From Nocardiopsis alborubida (GTDB lineage: Bacteria; Actinomycetota; Actinomycetes; Streptosporangiales; Streptosporangiaceae): a DNA stretch of 64,000 bases. Below, piece after piece: positions 26,896 through 35,183 of the stretch. The stretch lies in the NCBI RefSeq assembly GCF_012396365.1, contig NZ_JAAXPG010000008.1, positions 1 through 64,000 on the forward strand. The letters are read 5' to 3'. The translations under genes were made by a program, and so were the position numbers. Below the pieces are notes generated by a model. That model was not told where the DNA came from. It saw only the letters and a program-made list of their open reading frames with translations, and made no database searches. Numbering within the stretch: the stretch's first letter is position 1; each line of letters opens with the position of its first letter.

Positions 26896-28913
26896 GGCGT
26901 GGCCCCTTCGTAGTCGAGGACGGCGAGGGGCGCCCCGGCGGGCACCCTCTGCCCCGCCGCGACCGGGATCTCCCGGACGGCACCGGCGGCGGGGGCGGTG
27001 ACGCGGTGCTCCGTCTTCATGGCTTCCATGCGCAGCAGGGTCTGTCCGGGCTCGACCCGCTCGCCCACGGCGACCTCCACGGCGGTGACCGTGCCGGGCA
27101 TGGGCGCGGGCAGGGCGCCGGGGTCGACCGCGGCCTCGGGCTCGGGCAGGGGGTCGACGGGGGTGAGGGTGACCGATCCCAGGGGCGAGTCGACGTGGAC
27201 GTCGCCGCCCGCGGCGGGGCGGTGGACGGTGAAGGCCCGGCGCAGGCCCCCGACTTCCAGGACCACCCGGTCGGGCGCGGCCGAGAGCACGCGGACCCCG
27301 TCCTGTTCGGGCAGGTAGGACCCCCGCCGGGTCCGGTAGGCGGTGGTGGTCCGCCTCCTCTCGTCCCCGTCGACGTCGTGGTGGCGGACGAAGGGCTGGG
27401 AGGGCAGGCCGCGCCAGTTGGCGGGGATCCCGGCGGGGGTGGCGGCGCCGGAGCGGGCGGCCTCGGCGGCGGACAGGCAGGCGGCGAGCGCGGCGAGGCG
27501 TTCGGTGGCGGGGTCGGCCAGGGGCTGGACGAGGGCGCCAAGGCGGTCGCCGTCCAGGTAGCCGGTGTGCAGCCCGCCGGGCCGGACCTCGGCCTCGGCG
27601 AACGCGGGGTGGCGCAGGGTCCGCACGAGCAGGTCGCGGTTGGTGCCCACCCCGTGCACGCGCGCGGCGGCCAGGGCGGCGGCCAGGCGGCGCAGCGCGT
27701 CGCGGCGGTCGCGGCCGTGGGCGACGACCTTGGCGAGCAGGGGGTCGAAGTCGGCGCCGACGGCGTCGCCGGACTCGACTCCGCTGTCCAGGCGCACCCC
27801 GAAGGCGGGCGGCGGGGCGAAGCGGGTGTCGGCGGGGACGTCGAAGGCGTACAGGACTCCGGTGCGGGGCCGCCAGCCGTCGCGGGGGTCCTCGGCGTAC
27901 AGGCGGGCCTCGACGGCGTGGCCGCGCGGCGCGGGCGGGCCGCCCCCGGGCAGGGGTTCGCCCTCGGCGACGCGGATCTGCCACTCGACCAGGTCCAGTC
28001 CGGTGACGCACTCGGTGACGGGGTGTTCGACCTGGAGCCGGGTGTTCATCTCCAGGAAGACCGGGTCGCCGAAGCCCTCCTCCCCCACGGGGACGAGGAA
28101 CTCGGCCGTCCCGGCGCCGGTGTAGCCGATGGCGCGGGCCAGGCGGCGGGCGGCCTCGTGCAGGCGCTCGCGCAGGCCGTCGGGCAGGCCGGGGGCGGGC
28201 GTCTCCTCGACGACCTTCTGGTGGCGGCGCTGGACGGAGCAGTCGCGCTCGCCCAGGGCCCACACGGTGCCGTGGGTGTCGGCCAGGACCTGCACCTCGA
28301 TGTGGCGGCCCCGGGGGACGTAGGGCTCGCAGAACACCGCCGGGTCGCCGAAGGCGGAGGCCGCCTCGGCACGGGCGGCGGCGGCCTCGGCGGGCAGGTC
28401 GGCCAGGTCCCGGACCACGCGCATGCCGCGTCCGCCGCCTCCGGAGACGGCCTTGACCAGCACGGGCAGGTGTTCGGGGCGCACCCGGTCGGGGTCCAGG
28501 GCGTCGGCGACGGGCACCCCGGCGTCCCGGGCCACGCGTTTGGCGCGGGTCTTGGCGCCCATGCTCTCGACGGCCTCGGCCGGGGGCCCGACCCAGGTCA
28601 GTCCGGCGCCGGTGACGGCGCGGGCCAGGGCGGGGTTCTCGGACAGGAAACCGTAGCCGGGGTGGACGGCGTCGGCGCCGGAGGCGCGGGCGGCCTCCAC
28701 CACGGCGTCGGGGTCGAGGTAGGCGTCCACGGGGCCGCGCCCCTCGGGCAGGGGCAGGCGCACGGCGGTGTCGGCCTCGGTCACGTGCGCGGCGTTCTCC
28801 TCGCCGGGGGCGTGCACGGCGACGGTGGCGATGCCCAGGGAGCGGCAGGTGCGCAGGATCCGGCGGGCGATCTCGCCCCGGTTGGCGACCAGGAGGCGGG
28901 TGACGGGGTTCAT
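26892..28913 (-). CDS. Biotin carboxylase/carrier subunit of acyl-CoA carboxylase
   Basis: A 673-residue alpha subunit of a biotin-dependent acyl-CoA carboxylase. It has an ATP-grasp biotin carboxylase domain (about 1-450, with KAVSGGGGRGMRVV and EMNTRLQVEHPVTE), a linker, and a C-terminal biotinyl domain with biotin-accepting Lys633 in MEAMKTEH. It transfers CO2 from bicarbonate to biotin for the carboxyltransferase encoded just upstream. Length and layout fit methylcrotonyl-CoA or geranyl-CoA carboxylases (MccA/AtuF type). The ATG lies 13 bases after the carboxyltransferase gene with GAGAAG before it. Confidence 0.92.
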   Translation of the reverse strand: MNPVTRLLVANRGEIARRILRTCRSLGIATVAVHAPGEENAAHVTEADTAVRLPLPEGRGPVDAYLDPDAVVEAARASGADAVHPGYGFLSENPALARAVTGAGLTWVGPPAEAVESMGAKTRAKRVARDAGVPVADALDPDRVRPEHLPVLVKAVSGGGGRGMRVVRDLADLPAEAAAARAEAASAFGDPAVFCEPYVPRGRHIEVQVLADTHGTVWALGERDCSVQRRHQKVVEETPAPGLPDGLRERLHEAARRLARAIGYTGAGTAEFLVPVGEEGFGDPVFLEMNTRLQVEHPVTECVTGLDLVEWQIRVAEGEPLPGGGPPAPRGHAVEARLYAEDPRDGWRPRTGVLYAFDVPADTRFAPPPAFGVRLDSGVESGDAVGADFDPLLAKVVAHGRDRRDALRRLAAALAAARVHGVGTNRDLLVRTLRHPAFAEAEVRPGGLHTGYLDGDRLGALVQPLADPATERLAALAACLSAAEAARSGAATPAGIPANWRGLPSQPFVRHHDVDGDERRRTTTAYRTRRGSYLPEQDGVRVLSAAPDRVVLEVGGLRRAFTVHRPAAGGDVHVDSPLGSVTLTPVDPLPEPEAAVDPGALPAPMPGTVTAVEVAVGERVEPGQTLLRMEAMKTEHRVTAPAAGAVREIPVAAGQRVPAGAPLAVLDYEGATP

Positions 28914-28926
28914 GGCTGCTTCTCCC

Positions 28927-30525
28927 TCACATCCGGAAGACGCCGAAGCGGTCGGTGCCCCGGACGGGGGCGTTGTGGGCGTAGGACAGGCACAGGCCCA
29001 GGACGGTTCGGGTGTCGCGGGGGTCGATGACGCCGTCGTCGTAGACCCGTCCGGACAGGAACAGGGGCAGCGACTCGGCCTCGACCTGGCTTTCCACCAT
29101 CTCCCGCACGGCGGCGTCCTGGCCCTCGTCGTAGGGCTCTCCCCTCCTCGCCGCGGACTGGCGGGCGACGATGGACAGCACCTCGGCGAGCTGGCGGGGG
29201 CCCATGACGGCGGACCGGGCGCTGGGCCAGGCGAACAGGAAGCGCGGGTCGTAGGCCCGCCCGCACATCCCGTAGTGGCCCGCGCCGTAGGAGGCGCCCA
29301 CCAGCACCGAGAAGTGGGGGACGGTGCTGTTGGAGACGGCGTTGATCATCATCGAGCCGTGCTTGATGATGCCGCCCTGTTCGTACTCGCGGCCGACCAT
29401 GTAGCCGGTGGTGTTGTGCAGGAACACCAGCGGCGTGTCCGCGCGGTTGGCGAGCTGGATGAACTGGGCGGCCTTCTGGGCCTCGGCGCTGAAGAGCACG
29501 CCGTGGTCGTTGGCGAGCACGCCGACGGGGTAGCCGTGCAGGTCGGCCCAGCCGGTGACCAGGCCGCCTCCGTAGGAGGGCTTGAACTCGTCGAACACCG
29601 AGCCGTCCACGAGGCGCGCGATGATCTCGCGCGGGTCCACGGGCACGCGCAGATCGGGCGGCATGACCCCGAGCAGGTCCTCGGCCGGGTACAGGGGTTC
29701 GGGTGCCGACGGGCGCGGGGCGGGCCCCGCCCTGCGGTGGCCCAGGCGGGCCACGATCCGCCGTCCGAGACGGATCGCGTCGCGCTCGTCCTCGGCCAGG
29801 TGGTCGGCCAGGCCGGAGACCTCGGCGTGCATGCGGGCCCCGCCCAGCGACTCGTCGTCGCTCTCCTCGCCGGTGGCGGCCCGCACCAGCGGCGGTCCGC
29901 CCAGGAACACCTTGGAGCGCTCGCGCACCATGACCACGTGGTCGCTCATACCGGGGATGTAGGCGCCTCCTGCGGTGGAGCTGCCGAAGACCAGCGCGAC
30001 GGTGGGGATCCCCGCGGCGGACAGGCGGGTCAGGTCGCGGAAGGCCCGGCCGCCCGGGATGAAGATCTCCTTCTGGGTGGGCAGGTCGGCGCCGCCGGAC
30101 TCCACCAGGCTGACCAGAGGCATCCGGTTGCGCTCGGCGATCTCGGCGGCCCGGGCGGTCTTCCTCAGGGTCCACGGGTTGCTGGAGCCGCCGCGGACGG
30201 TGGGGTCGTTGGCCACCAGCACGCACTGCACGCCGGAGACCGTTCCCACACCGGTGACGAGGCTGGCGCCGACGTGGAAGTCGCTGCCCCAGGCGGCGAG
30301 CGGGGACAGTTCCAGGAAGGGGCTGCCCTCGTCCAGGAGGAGTTCGATCCGCTCGCGGGCCAGCAGGCCGCCCCGGGCGCGGTGGCGCTCCACATAGCGC
30401 TGTCCTCCCCCGGCCAGGGCCTTGTCGTGCTCGGCGTCGATCTCGGCGAGCTTGGACAGCATCGCCTCGCGGGCCTCGGCGAAGGCGGGCGAGGCGGTGT
30501 CGATCCCGGTTCCCAGCACGCTCAC
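28927..30525 (-). CDS. Carboxyltransferase subunit of acyl-CoA carboxylase
   Basis: A 532-residue beta subunit of the methylcrotonyl/propionyl carboxyltransferase family. The N-half crotonase domain carries LVANDPTVRGGSSNPWTLRK and ESGGADLPTQKEIF. The C-half has FLHNTTGYMVGREYEQGGIIKHGSMM and SVLVGASYGAGHYGMCGRAYDP. These match the MccB branch, which acts on branched enoyl-CoA. The GTG start at 30525 overlaps the preceding stop as GTGA. It pairs with the biotin carboxylase gene directly downstream. Confidence 0.92.
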   Translation of the reverse strand: MSVLGTGIDTASPAFAEAREAMLSKLAEIDAEHDKALAGGGQRYVERHRARGGLLARERIELLLDEGSPFLELSPLAAWGSDFHVGASLVTGVGTVSGVQCVLVANDPTVRGGSSNPWTLRKTARAAEIAERNRMPLVSLVESGGADLPTQKEIFIPGGRAFRDLTRLSAAGIPTVALVFGSSTAGGAYIPGMSDHVVMVRERSKVFLGGPPLVRAATGEESDDESLGGARMHAEVSGLADHLAEDERDAIRLGRRIVARLGHRRAGPAPRPSAPEPLYPAEDLLGVMPPDLRVPVDPREIIARLVDGSVFDEFKPSYGGGLVTGWADLHGYPVGVLANDHGVLFSAEAQKAAQFIQLANRADTPLVFLHNTTGYMVGREYEQGGIIKHGSMMINAVSNSTVPHFSVLVGASYGAGHYGMCGRAYDPRFLFAWPSARSAVMGPRQLAEVLSIVARQSAARRGEPYDEGQDAAVREMVESQVEAESLPLFLSGRVYDDGVIDPRDTRTVLGLCLSYAHNAPVRGTDRFGVFRM

Positions 30526-32264
30526 GACCGGCCCGCCTCCGCCAGCACGACCTCGGGCACGGGGACGCGGCGGGCGCGCAGCCACTCGCCCAGCCCCTTG
30601 GCCTGCGGGTCCTGGCCCTCGCGGCGGGCGGTGCCGGGGGCGAGCAGGCCCTCGATCCAGAAGTTGGCGGCGTACAGGTTGGGCAGCAGGTGCCGGGTGA
30701 CGCGCAGCCCCGCGGTCTCGGGCAGGAGTTCGCGCAGCAGGTCGGCGGTCAGGGTGGCGGCCAGCCACCGCCAGGCCGTCTCGCCGCGCACCCACACACC
30801 CAGGTTGGCGTCCGCGCCCTTGTCGCCGCTGCGCGCGCCCAGGACGAGGCCGAGCGGGACCGGGCGTACGGGTCCCTCGGGCAGGGGTTCGGGCGGCGGG
30901 GGTTCGGGGACCCCGGTCAGGGCTCGGGTGCGGTGCGCGGGCGCGACGGGCACCCGCTCCCCGTCGGGCAGGATCGCGGTGTGCGCGACCTCGGAGGCGG
31001 GCACGAGCGCGTGCGTGGCGGCGACCCCGTCGGGGCGGGCGTCGCGCGGCGGCGCGGTGAGGTGGAACCCGGCGTAGCTGCCCAGGGCCAGTTCCACGGC
31101 GGCCGCGCCGAAGGATCGGCCCACGACCGCGGGGTCGTGGTCGCGGGCGACCACGCGCAGGCGGGCGGTGGCCGCGTCCTGGGTGTCGCCGTGGGGGTCC
31201 TGGGCGGGCACGAGGGTGAAGCGCAGGTCGTCCGGCGTCCGGTCGGCGAGGGCGGCGCGCATCTGGCGTTCGGCGCGGGCGGCCTTGGCCTCGGCGTCCA
31301 GGCCGGTGACCAGGAACTCCACCTCGTTGCGGAAGCCGGTGAGGCTGGTCAGGCCGACCCTGAGGTCGGGGGGCGGCTCCTCGCCGCGGACACCGCTGAT
31401 CAGGACGCGGTCGGGCCCCTGCCGGGTGAGGCGCACGGTGTCCAGGCGGGCGGTGACGTCGGGGCCGGGGTAGCGGGGCCCGGCGATCTCGTACACGAGC
31501 TGGGCGGTGACGGTCCCGGTGGTGACGGCGCCGCCGCTGCCGGAGTGCTTGGTGATGACCGCGCTGCCGTCGGCGTGGATCTCGGCGAGGGGGAAGCCGG
31601 GCCGGTCCAGGTCGTGTCCCTCGCGCAGGAGTTCTTCGGCCAGGGCGTAGTTGCCGCCGGTGGCCTGGGTGCCGCACTCGATGACGTGCCCGGCCACGGT
31701 GGCCCCGGCCAGGGCGTCCAGGTCCCCGGGCGTCCAGCCGAAGTGGGCGGCGGCCGGGCCCACGGTCAGGGAGGCGTCGGTGACGCGGCCGGTGACGACG
31801 ATGTCGGCGCCCGCGTCCAGGCAGGCGGCGATGCCGAAGGCGCCCAGGTAGGCGTTGGCGGTCAGGGGGGAGCCCAGATCGAGTTCCTCGGCGCGGTCGA
31901 TGAGGTCGTCGCCGGTGACGCAGGCGATGCGGGGTTCGAGGCCGAGCCCGTCGGCGAGTTCGGTGAGCCGGTCGGCGAGGCCGCGCGGGTTGAGGCCGCC
32001 CGCGTTGGTGACCACCCGCGTGCCGCGTCCCATGACCAGCGCCAGGGTGTCGCGCATCTGGCGCAGGAAGGTCCGGGCGTAGCCGCGGCCGGGGTCGCTG
32101 AGCTGGTCGCGGCCGAGGATGGCCATGGTGAGCTCGGCCAGGTAGTCGCCGGTGAGGACGTCCACGCGCCCCTCGGTGAGCATCTCGTGGACGGCGGCGA
32201 AGCGGTCTCCGTAGAAACCGGAGGCGTTCGCGACCAACAGCGGGGGCGCCGGGGTAGCGGTCAT
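30522..32264 (-). CDS. AtuA-like protein (DUF1446, acyclic terpene utilisation family)
   Basis: A 580-residue protein of the DUF1446/AtuA family, named from the Pseudomonas acyclic-terpene (citronellol/geraniol) gene cluster. Its enzymatic role is not settled. Family stretches seen are NASGFYGDRFAAVHEML at 13-29, TNAGGLNPRGLADRL, IVVTGRVTDASLTVGP and VIECGTQATGGNYA. The C-terminal part (about 475-575, LGARSGDKGADANLGVWV) matches the second AtuA-type domain, here fused to the first. It is first in the operon; an AT-rich palindrome lies 28 bases before the ATG. The co-encoded carboxylase and dehydrogenase suggest catabolism of a branched or terpenoid acyl-CoA. Confidence 0.85.
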   Translation of the reverse strand: MTATPAPPLLVANASGFYGDRFAAVHEMLTEGRVDVLTGDYLAELTMAILGRDQLSDPGRGYARTFLRQMRDTLALVMGRGTRVVTNAGGLNPRGLADRLTELADGLGLEPRIACVTGDDLIDRAEELDLGSPLTANAYLGAFGIAACLDAGADIVVTGRVTDASLTVGPAAAHFGWTPGDLDALAGATVAGHVIECGTQATGGNYALAEELLREGHDLDRPGFPLAEIHADGSAVITKHSGSGGAVTTGTVTAQLVYEIAGPRYPGPDVTARLDTVRLTRQGPDRVLISGVRGEEPPPDLRVGLTSLTGFRNEVEFLVTGLDAEAKAARAERQMRAALADRTPDDLRFTLVPAQDPHGDTQDAATARLRVVARDHDPAVVGRSFGAAAVELALGSYAGFHLTAPPRDARPDGVAATHALVPASEVAHTAILPDGERVPVAPAHRTRALTGVPEPPPPEPLPEGPVRPVPLGLVLGARSGDKGADANLGVWVRGETAWRWLAATLTADLLRELLPETAGLRVTRHLLPNLYAANFWIEGLLAPGTARREGQDPQAKGLGEWLRARRVPVPEVVLAEAGRS

Positions 32265-32291
32265 GGACCGAGGGTGACACCGACCACACCA

Positions 32292-32317
32292 AAAAACAAG
32301 CGCGTGTGATTGTTTTT
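32292..32317. promoter_or_regulatory. AT-rich palindrome upstream of the AtuA/carboxylase operon
   Basis: AAAAACAA, ten bases, TTGTTTTT: a perfect 8-10-8 inverted repeat that stands out in a GC-rich promoter region. It is 28 bases before the AtuA ATG, and the operon encodes a TetR regulator, so operator function is likely. Confidence 0.6.
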
Positions 32318-32451
32318 CCCGGACGGGCGGACACGGTCGGGTGGACATGGACGGGCGGCCCCGCCGGGCTGCTCCGGTATGGCCGAAACCGGCCACGGAG
32401 CATGCGTTACTCCCTCTCGGAGAAGGGGGAGGCGCGCGGTAGTTTGGCGCC

Positions 32452-33030
32452 GTGAACACCTCGCGAGAAGACACCAACCCCGCCGCCGACGCCGCGTCCC
32501 CCGAGGGGGCGGCGGAGACAGCGGAGACGACGGAGACGGCGCCCGCAGCGGAGGTGTCGGCGGAGAGCACCTCAGAGACCGGGACCGCCGGTGCCGCCGG
32601 AACGCGCGGGGAGGCCGGGATCCCGGGTGCGCGTCAGGAGACCGACGCCAGCGGCGCCTTCATCGCGGGAACGCCGCCGGTCCGCTCCCCCGGCGGCCTG
32701 TTCGCCGCCGAGACCTTCAGCGTCATCGCCCTGATGCTCTTCGCCCTCACCGCGCTGAACACCCGGCTCTTCGAGCTCTTCGGCTTCTTCTTCGTGGGCC
32801 GTGTGCCCACCGACACCAGCGCCGGGGAGGCGAGCGCGCTCGCGGCCGAGGTGATGGTCGCGGGCGGGCTGAGCGCGCTGACCGTGCTCGCCGGGGCCCT
32901 GGCGCTGCTGCGGAGCAACGCGGGCACGCGGGCGTGGAGCCGCTGGGGCGCCGCCGCGGCCGTGATCGTGGGCACGCTGCTGGTCGTGATCTCGGTGCTG
33001 ACCTTCATCACTTTGCCGTCAGGGGCCTGA
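32452..33030 (+). CDS. Membrane protein with acidic disordered N-terminus, copy 1
   Basis: A 192-residue protein. Residues 1-75 are rich in Glu, Ala, Thr and Ser and probably disordered. The rest holds three hydrophobic helices (about 85-105, 127-147 and 160-185), with SPGGLFAAETFSVIALMLFALTALNTRLFELF leading in. The next gene is a tandem paralogue. I do not recognise the family. The GTG start has no close ribosome-binding site. It is divergent from the AtuA operon. Confidence 0.7.
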   Translation: MNTSREDTNPAADAASPEGAAETAETTETAPAAEVSAESTSETGTAGAAGTRGEAGIPGARQETDASGAFIAGTPPVRSPGGLFAAETFSVIALMLFALTALNTRLFELFGFFFVGRVPTDTSAGEASALAAEVMVAGGLSALTVLAGALALLRSNAGTRAWSRWGAAAAVIVGTLLVVISVLTFITLPSGA

Positions 33031-33081
33031 ACGGGGGTTTTGTAGAAACTCCCTTGGTACTTCGGCGGGTACGTTGACCGC

Positions 33082-33639
33082 GTGAGTACATCAGCGGAAG
33101 GCAACGACCCGACCGATCCCACCCGTGGGCCCGCACGGGACCCCGGCCGTGCGCCGGAGCCCGGCGCCGACCCGGTCACCGGAACCGGGGTGCCCGCGGA
33201 GGAGCCCGCCATGGTGGAGGAGCCCCTGCTGGAGCCCGACTCCGGAGTGGCCGCCCCGGAGCGCACCGACCGGCCCAGCGGTCCGCTGGGCGCGGAGACC
33301 TTCGCCCTGACCTCGCTGTTCCTGCTTGCCCTGACGGTCCTTTCGAGCCAACTGGTCCAGCTCTTCACCACCGTTGTGCTCATCGGAAACCAGCCGGTGC
33401 CCGTGGACCAGGTGTCCCAGTTCTCCGTCCAACTGCTCATCGGCGGCGGCCTGGCCGCGTTGACGGCGATCCTCGCGGGACTCGCGCTGGCGCTGGCGGG
33501 TTTCAGGACCCGGCCCTGGGCACGGTGGATGGCCACCGCCGTGCTGATCGTGAGCCTGCTGTTGGTGCTGCTGGCTGTCGTGGCCTACGTCATGATGCCC
33601 GCGGGCAGCGCGCCCCAGCCCATGCCGATGCCGAACTGA
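33082..33639 (+). CDS. Membrane protein with acidic disordered N-terminus, copy 2
   Basis: A 185-residue paralogue of the preceding gene, with the same plan. A Pro/Glu/Asp-rich tail of about 68 residues is followed by SGPLGAETFALTSLFLLALTVLSSQLVQLF and two further helices, with a conserved (G/A)GGL(A/S)AL linker into helix 2 and R.WARWM/RAWSRW before helix 3. The GTG start lies 51 bases after copy 1, so they are likely co-transcribed. A strong terminator hairpin follows at 33675. Function unknown. Confidence 0.7.
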   Translation: MSTSAEGNDPTDPTRGPARDPGRAPEPGADPVTGTGVPAEEPAMVEEPLLEPDSGVAAPERTDRPSGPLGAETFALTSLFLLALTVLSSQLVQLFTTVVLIGNQPVPVDQVSQFSVQLLIGGGLAALTAILAGLALALAGFRTRPWARWMATAVLIVSLLLVLLAVVAYVMMPAGSAPQPMPMPN

Positions 33640-33674
33640 TCCGCACGGGGCCGGGGGGAGCCCCTTCCAGCCGC

Positions 33675-33706
33675 GGGGCGGCGACCGGCGGTCCGGTCGC
33701 CGCCCC
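33675..33706. terminator. Perfect 14-bp hairpin after the membrane paralogues
   Basis: GGGGCGGCGACCGG and its exact complement around the four-base loop CGGT, 36 bases after the stop codon. Confidence 0.8.
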
Positions 33707-33800
33707 ACCGTCGTTCAGTCCCGGAGGACTCCCGCTTCGCCCGTGCGCCTCAGGCTCCCCAGTCGCCGACGTCGATGCGCTCCCGGAAACGTTGCTGGTG

Positions 33801-33884
33801 TGCGGCAAGGGACTCCCCCACCCGGTGATCTTGCTCCTGGTGGCACTGCGGGCCGCCGACCGTGCCTCTGGAAGCAAGATCATC
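33801..33884 (+). repeat. Dispersed hairpin repeat, copy 1 (diverged)
   Basis: An inverted repeat of 21-base arms (33826-33846 and 33862-33882, 17 of 21 pairing) that begins TGATCTTGCT and ends AGCAAGATCA. It shares its ends and about 40 bases of upstream context (CGTTGCTGGTGTG against CGTTGCCGGTGTG) with the copy at 36354. It sits in the 437-base gap between two convergent genes, which otherwise holds only the terminator at 33675 and no credible gene. Confidence 0.6.
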
Positions 33885-34076
33885 CCCCGTGGGCGCGCCG
33901 GGGAACGGCCCGGCGTCGTGGGCGGCGCCGGGTTCCGGCCGCTATTGGCCGTCCCCGGCGGCGCCGTCGCAGTCGGACGCGCTCTCGGAGGCCGCGACGA
34001 GTTCGGCGTCGTCCTCGGCGAGCGCGTCCAGCAGCGGTTGGCCGTCCTCCTCCACGGTCGGGTTCGAGTCGCCGCA

Positions 34077-34436
34077 CTAACCGGCGGTGTTCAGGTAGAG
34101 CAGCAGGTACGGGACGGCGATCAGCGGTGTCCACGCCAACCACGCGAAGACGTTCCGGTCAGCCTTCAGCGGAACCAGGACATTGACCAGCAGCACCAGG
34201 AGCAGAAGGACGAAACCGAAGACGAATAACCCTCCCAGTACGGGGGGGTAGTGGTCGAGAAACTGGTAGGTGCAGTTCCCCGGGTTGGGTCCTTCCATGT
34301 CGTCGATACTCCGGCAGTCCATGCGCGGGAGGTAGGTGATCAGCCAGTGCGCGCAGAACAGGGGCACCATGGCGAACACGCCCAGGCACAGGTTGACGGA
34401 GGCGGGCTGCCACACGGGGGTGGGTGAGACGGACAC
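34077..34436 (-). CDS. Small membrane protein
   Basis: A 119-residue protein with three hydrophobic helices (about 13-35, 65-90 and 96-115). The first loop, MDCRSIDDMEGPNPGNC, is polar, with two Cys that could pair outside the membrane. No family recognised. The GTG start at 34436 has GGAG six bases upstream. It lies downstream of another minus-strand hypothetical gene with a 170-base gap. Confidence 0.65.
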   Translation of the reverse strand: MSVSPTPVWQPASVNLCLGVFAMVPLFCAHWLITYLPRMDCRSIDDMEGPNPGNCTYQFLDHYPPVLGGLFVFGFVLLLLVLLVNVLVPLKADRNVFAWLAWTPLIAVPYLLLYLNTAG

Positions 34437-34606
34437 GGGACTCCAGGGGATCGGTGGCGTGGCGCGTCCTTATGAGACGTCCGAATCCTTTCCGGAGTTG
34501 CCGTCGATCGTTCGGCCTGCCAGCAGATCTCACCCAGTGGTGGGGTGGAGGACGGGAGAAGACCGTCCTCCACCGGGGCCCTCCATGCCGCGCGGGAGAT
34601 CGCGGA

Positions 34607-34984
34607 TCAGCAGGTTTCGGTGTGGGCGTCGCGGAACTTCCGGCCCAGCTCGAACAGGCGCATCAGGCTGCTCGCCACACCCACGGTGCTCGGCGGGCGC
34701 AGCAGCCCCTCAGTGAGGGTGAGTTCGACCGAGGCGCACCGGTCGGGGCTCAGCGTGACCTGCATCGTGACCTCGTCGTCGGAGATGACGAGGAAGTCGG
34801 GAACCCTCCTGTCGTAGTCCTGCACCTCCAGGCCGATCACCCTGAGCAGGTCGCGGACGGTCACGCAGTAGCGTCCGAACTGCTCCTCGGACAGCACGTG
34901 CGGCTGTTCGGCGTCGATGGAGGTGTCGATCTTGTCCCACTCCTGCGGAACAATGGGGGTTGGGAGTTTGTGGATGTCGCTCAT
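34607..34984 (-). CDS. Hypothetical soluble protein
   Basis: A 125-residue protein starting MSDIHKLPTPIVPQEW, with ATG at 34984 after GGAGAGGGG. No signal peptide or membrane segment. DFLVISDDEVTMQVTLSPDRCASVELTL looks like a beta-sheet core, and the end is a helix with a terminal Cys. It is divergent from the XRE gene, with a 199-base lower-GC promoter gap between them. Function unknown; it may belong to the same accessory module. Confidence 0.6.
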   Translation of the reverse strand: MSDIHKLPTPIVPQEWDKIDTSIDAEQPHVLSEEQFGRYCVTVRDLLRVIGLEVQDYDRRVPDFLVISDDEVTMQVTLSPDRCASVELTLTEGLLRPPSTVGVASSLMRLFELGRKFRDAHTETC

Positions 34985-35144
34985 CGGCGCCCCTCTCCTA
35001 CAGGCCGCCCGGGGTGGGTGCAGAGGGTCCAAGCTCGTGATCCACCCTGGGCGACTGTCCTTTTTGGCCAGAAACTTCCGTTCCTGCCAGTAACGATCGC
35101 TTCACCTAAAGCTAGAAAAGCATGTAGGCTTGCGACAAGCAAGT

Positions 35145-35162
35145 GCCAATCCCAATTGGCAG
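35145..35162. promoter_or_regulatory. Palindrome before the XRE/DUF397 pair
   Basis: TGCCAAT-CCCA-ATTGGCA, a perfect 7-4-7 inverted repeat ending 21 bases before the XRE start. A second, CTTGC-N5-GCAAG, abuts it at 35130-35144. XRE regulators of this class usually autoregulate, so this is the likely operator. Confidence 0.55.
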
Positions 35163-35183
35163 AAAAATTCTTGGGAGTGTCAG

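Noticed and set aside
33880-34143. Arg-rich open frames around the 33.9 kb gap
   Set aside because: They cross the hairpin repeat and have shadow-frame composition. I treat the gap as non-coding.
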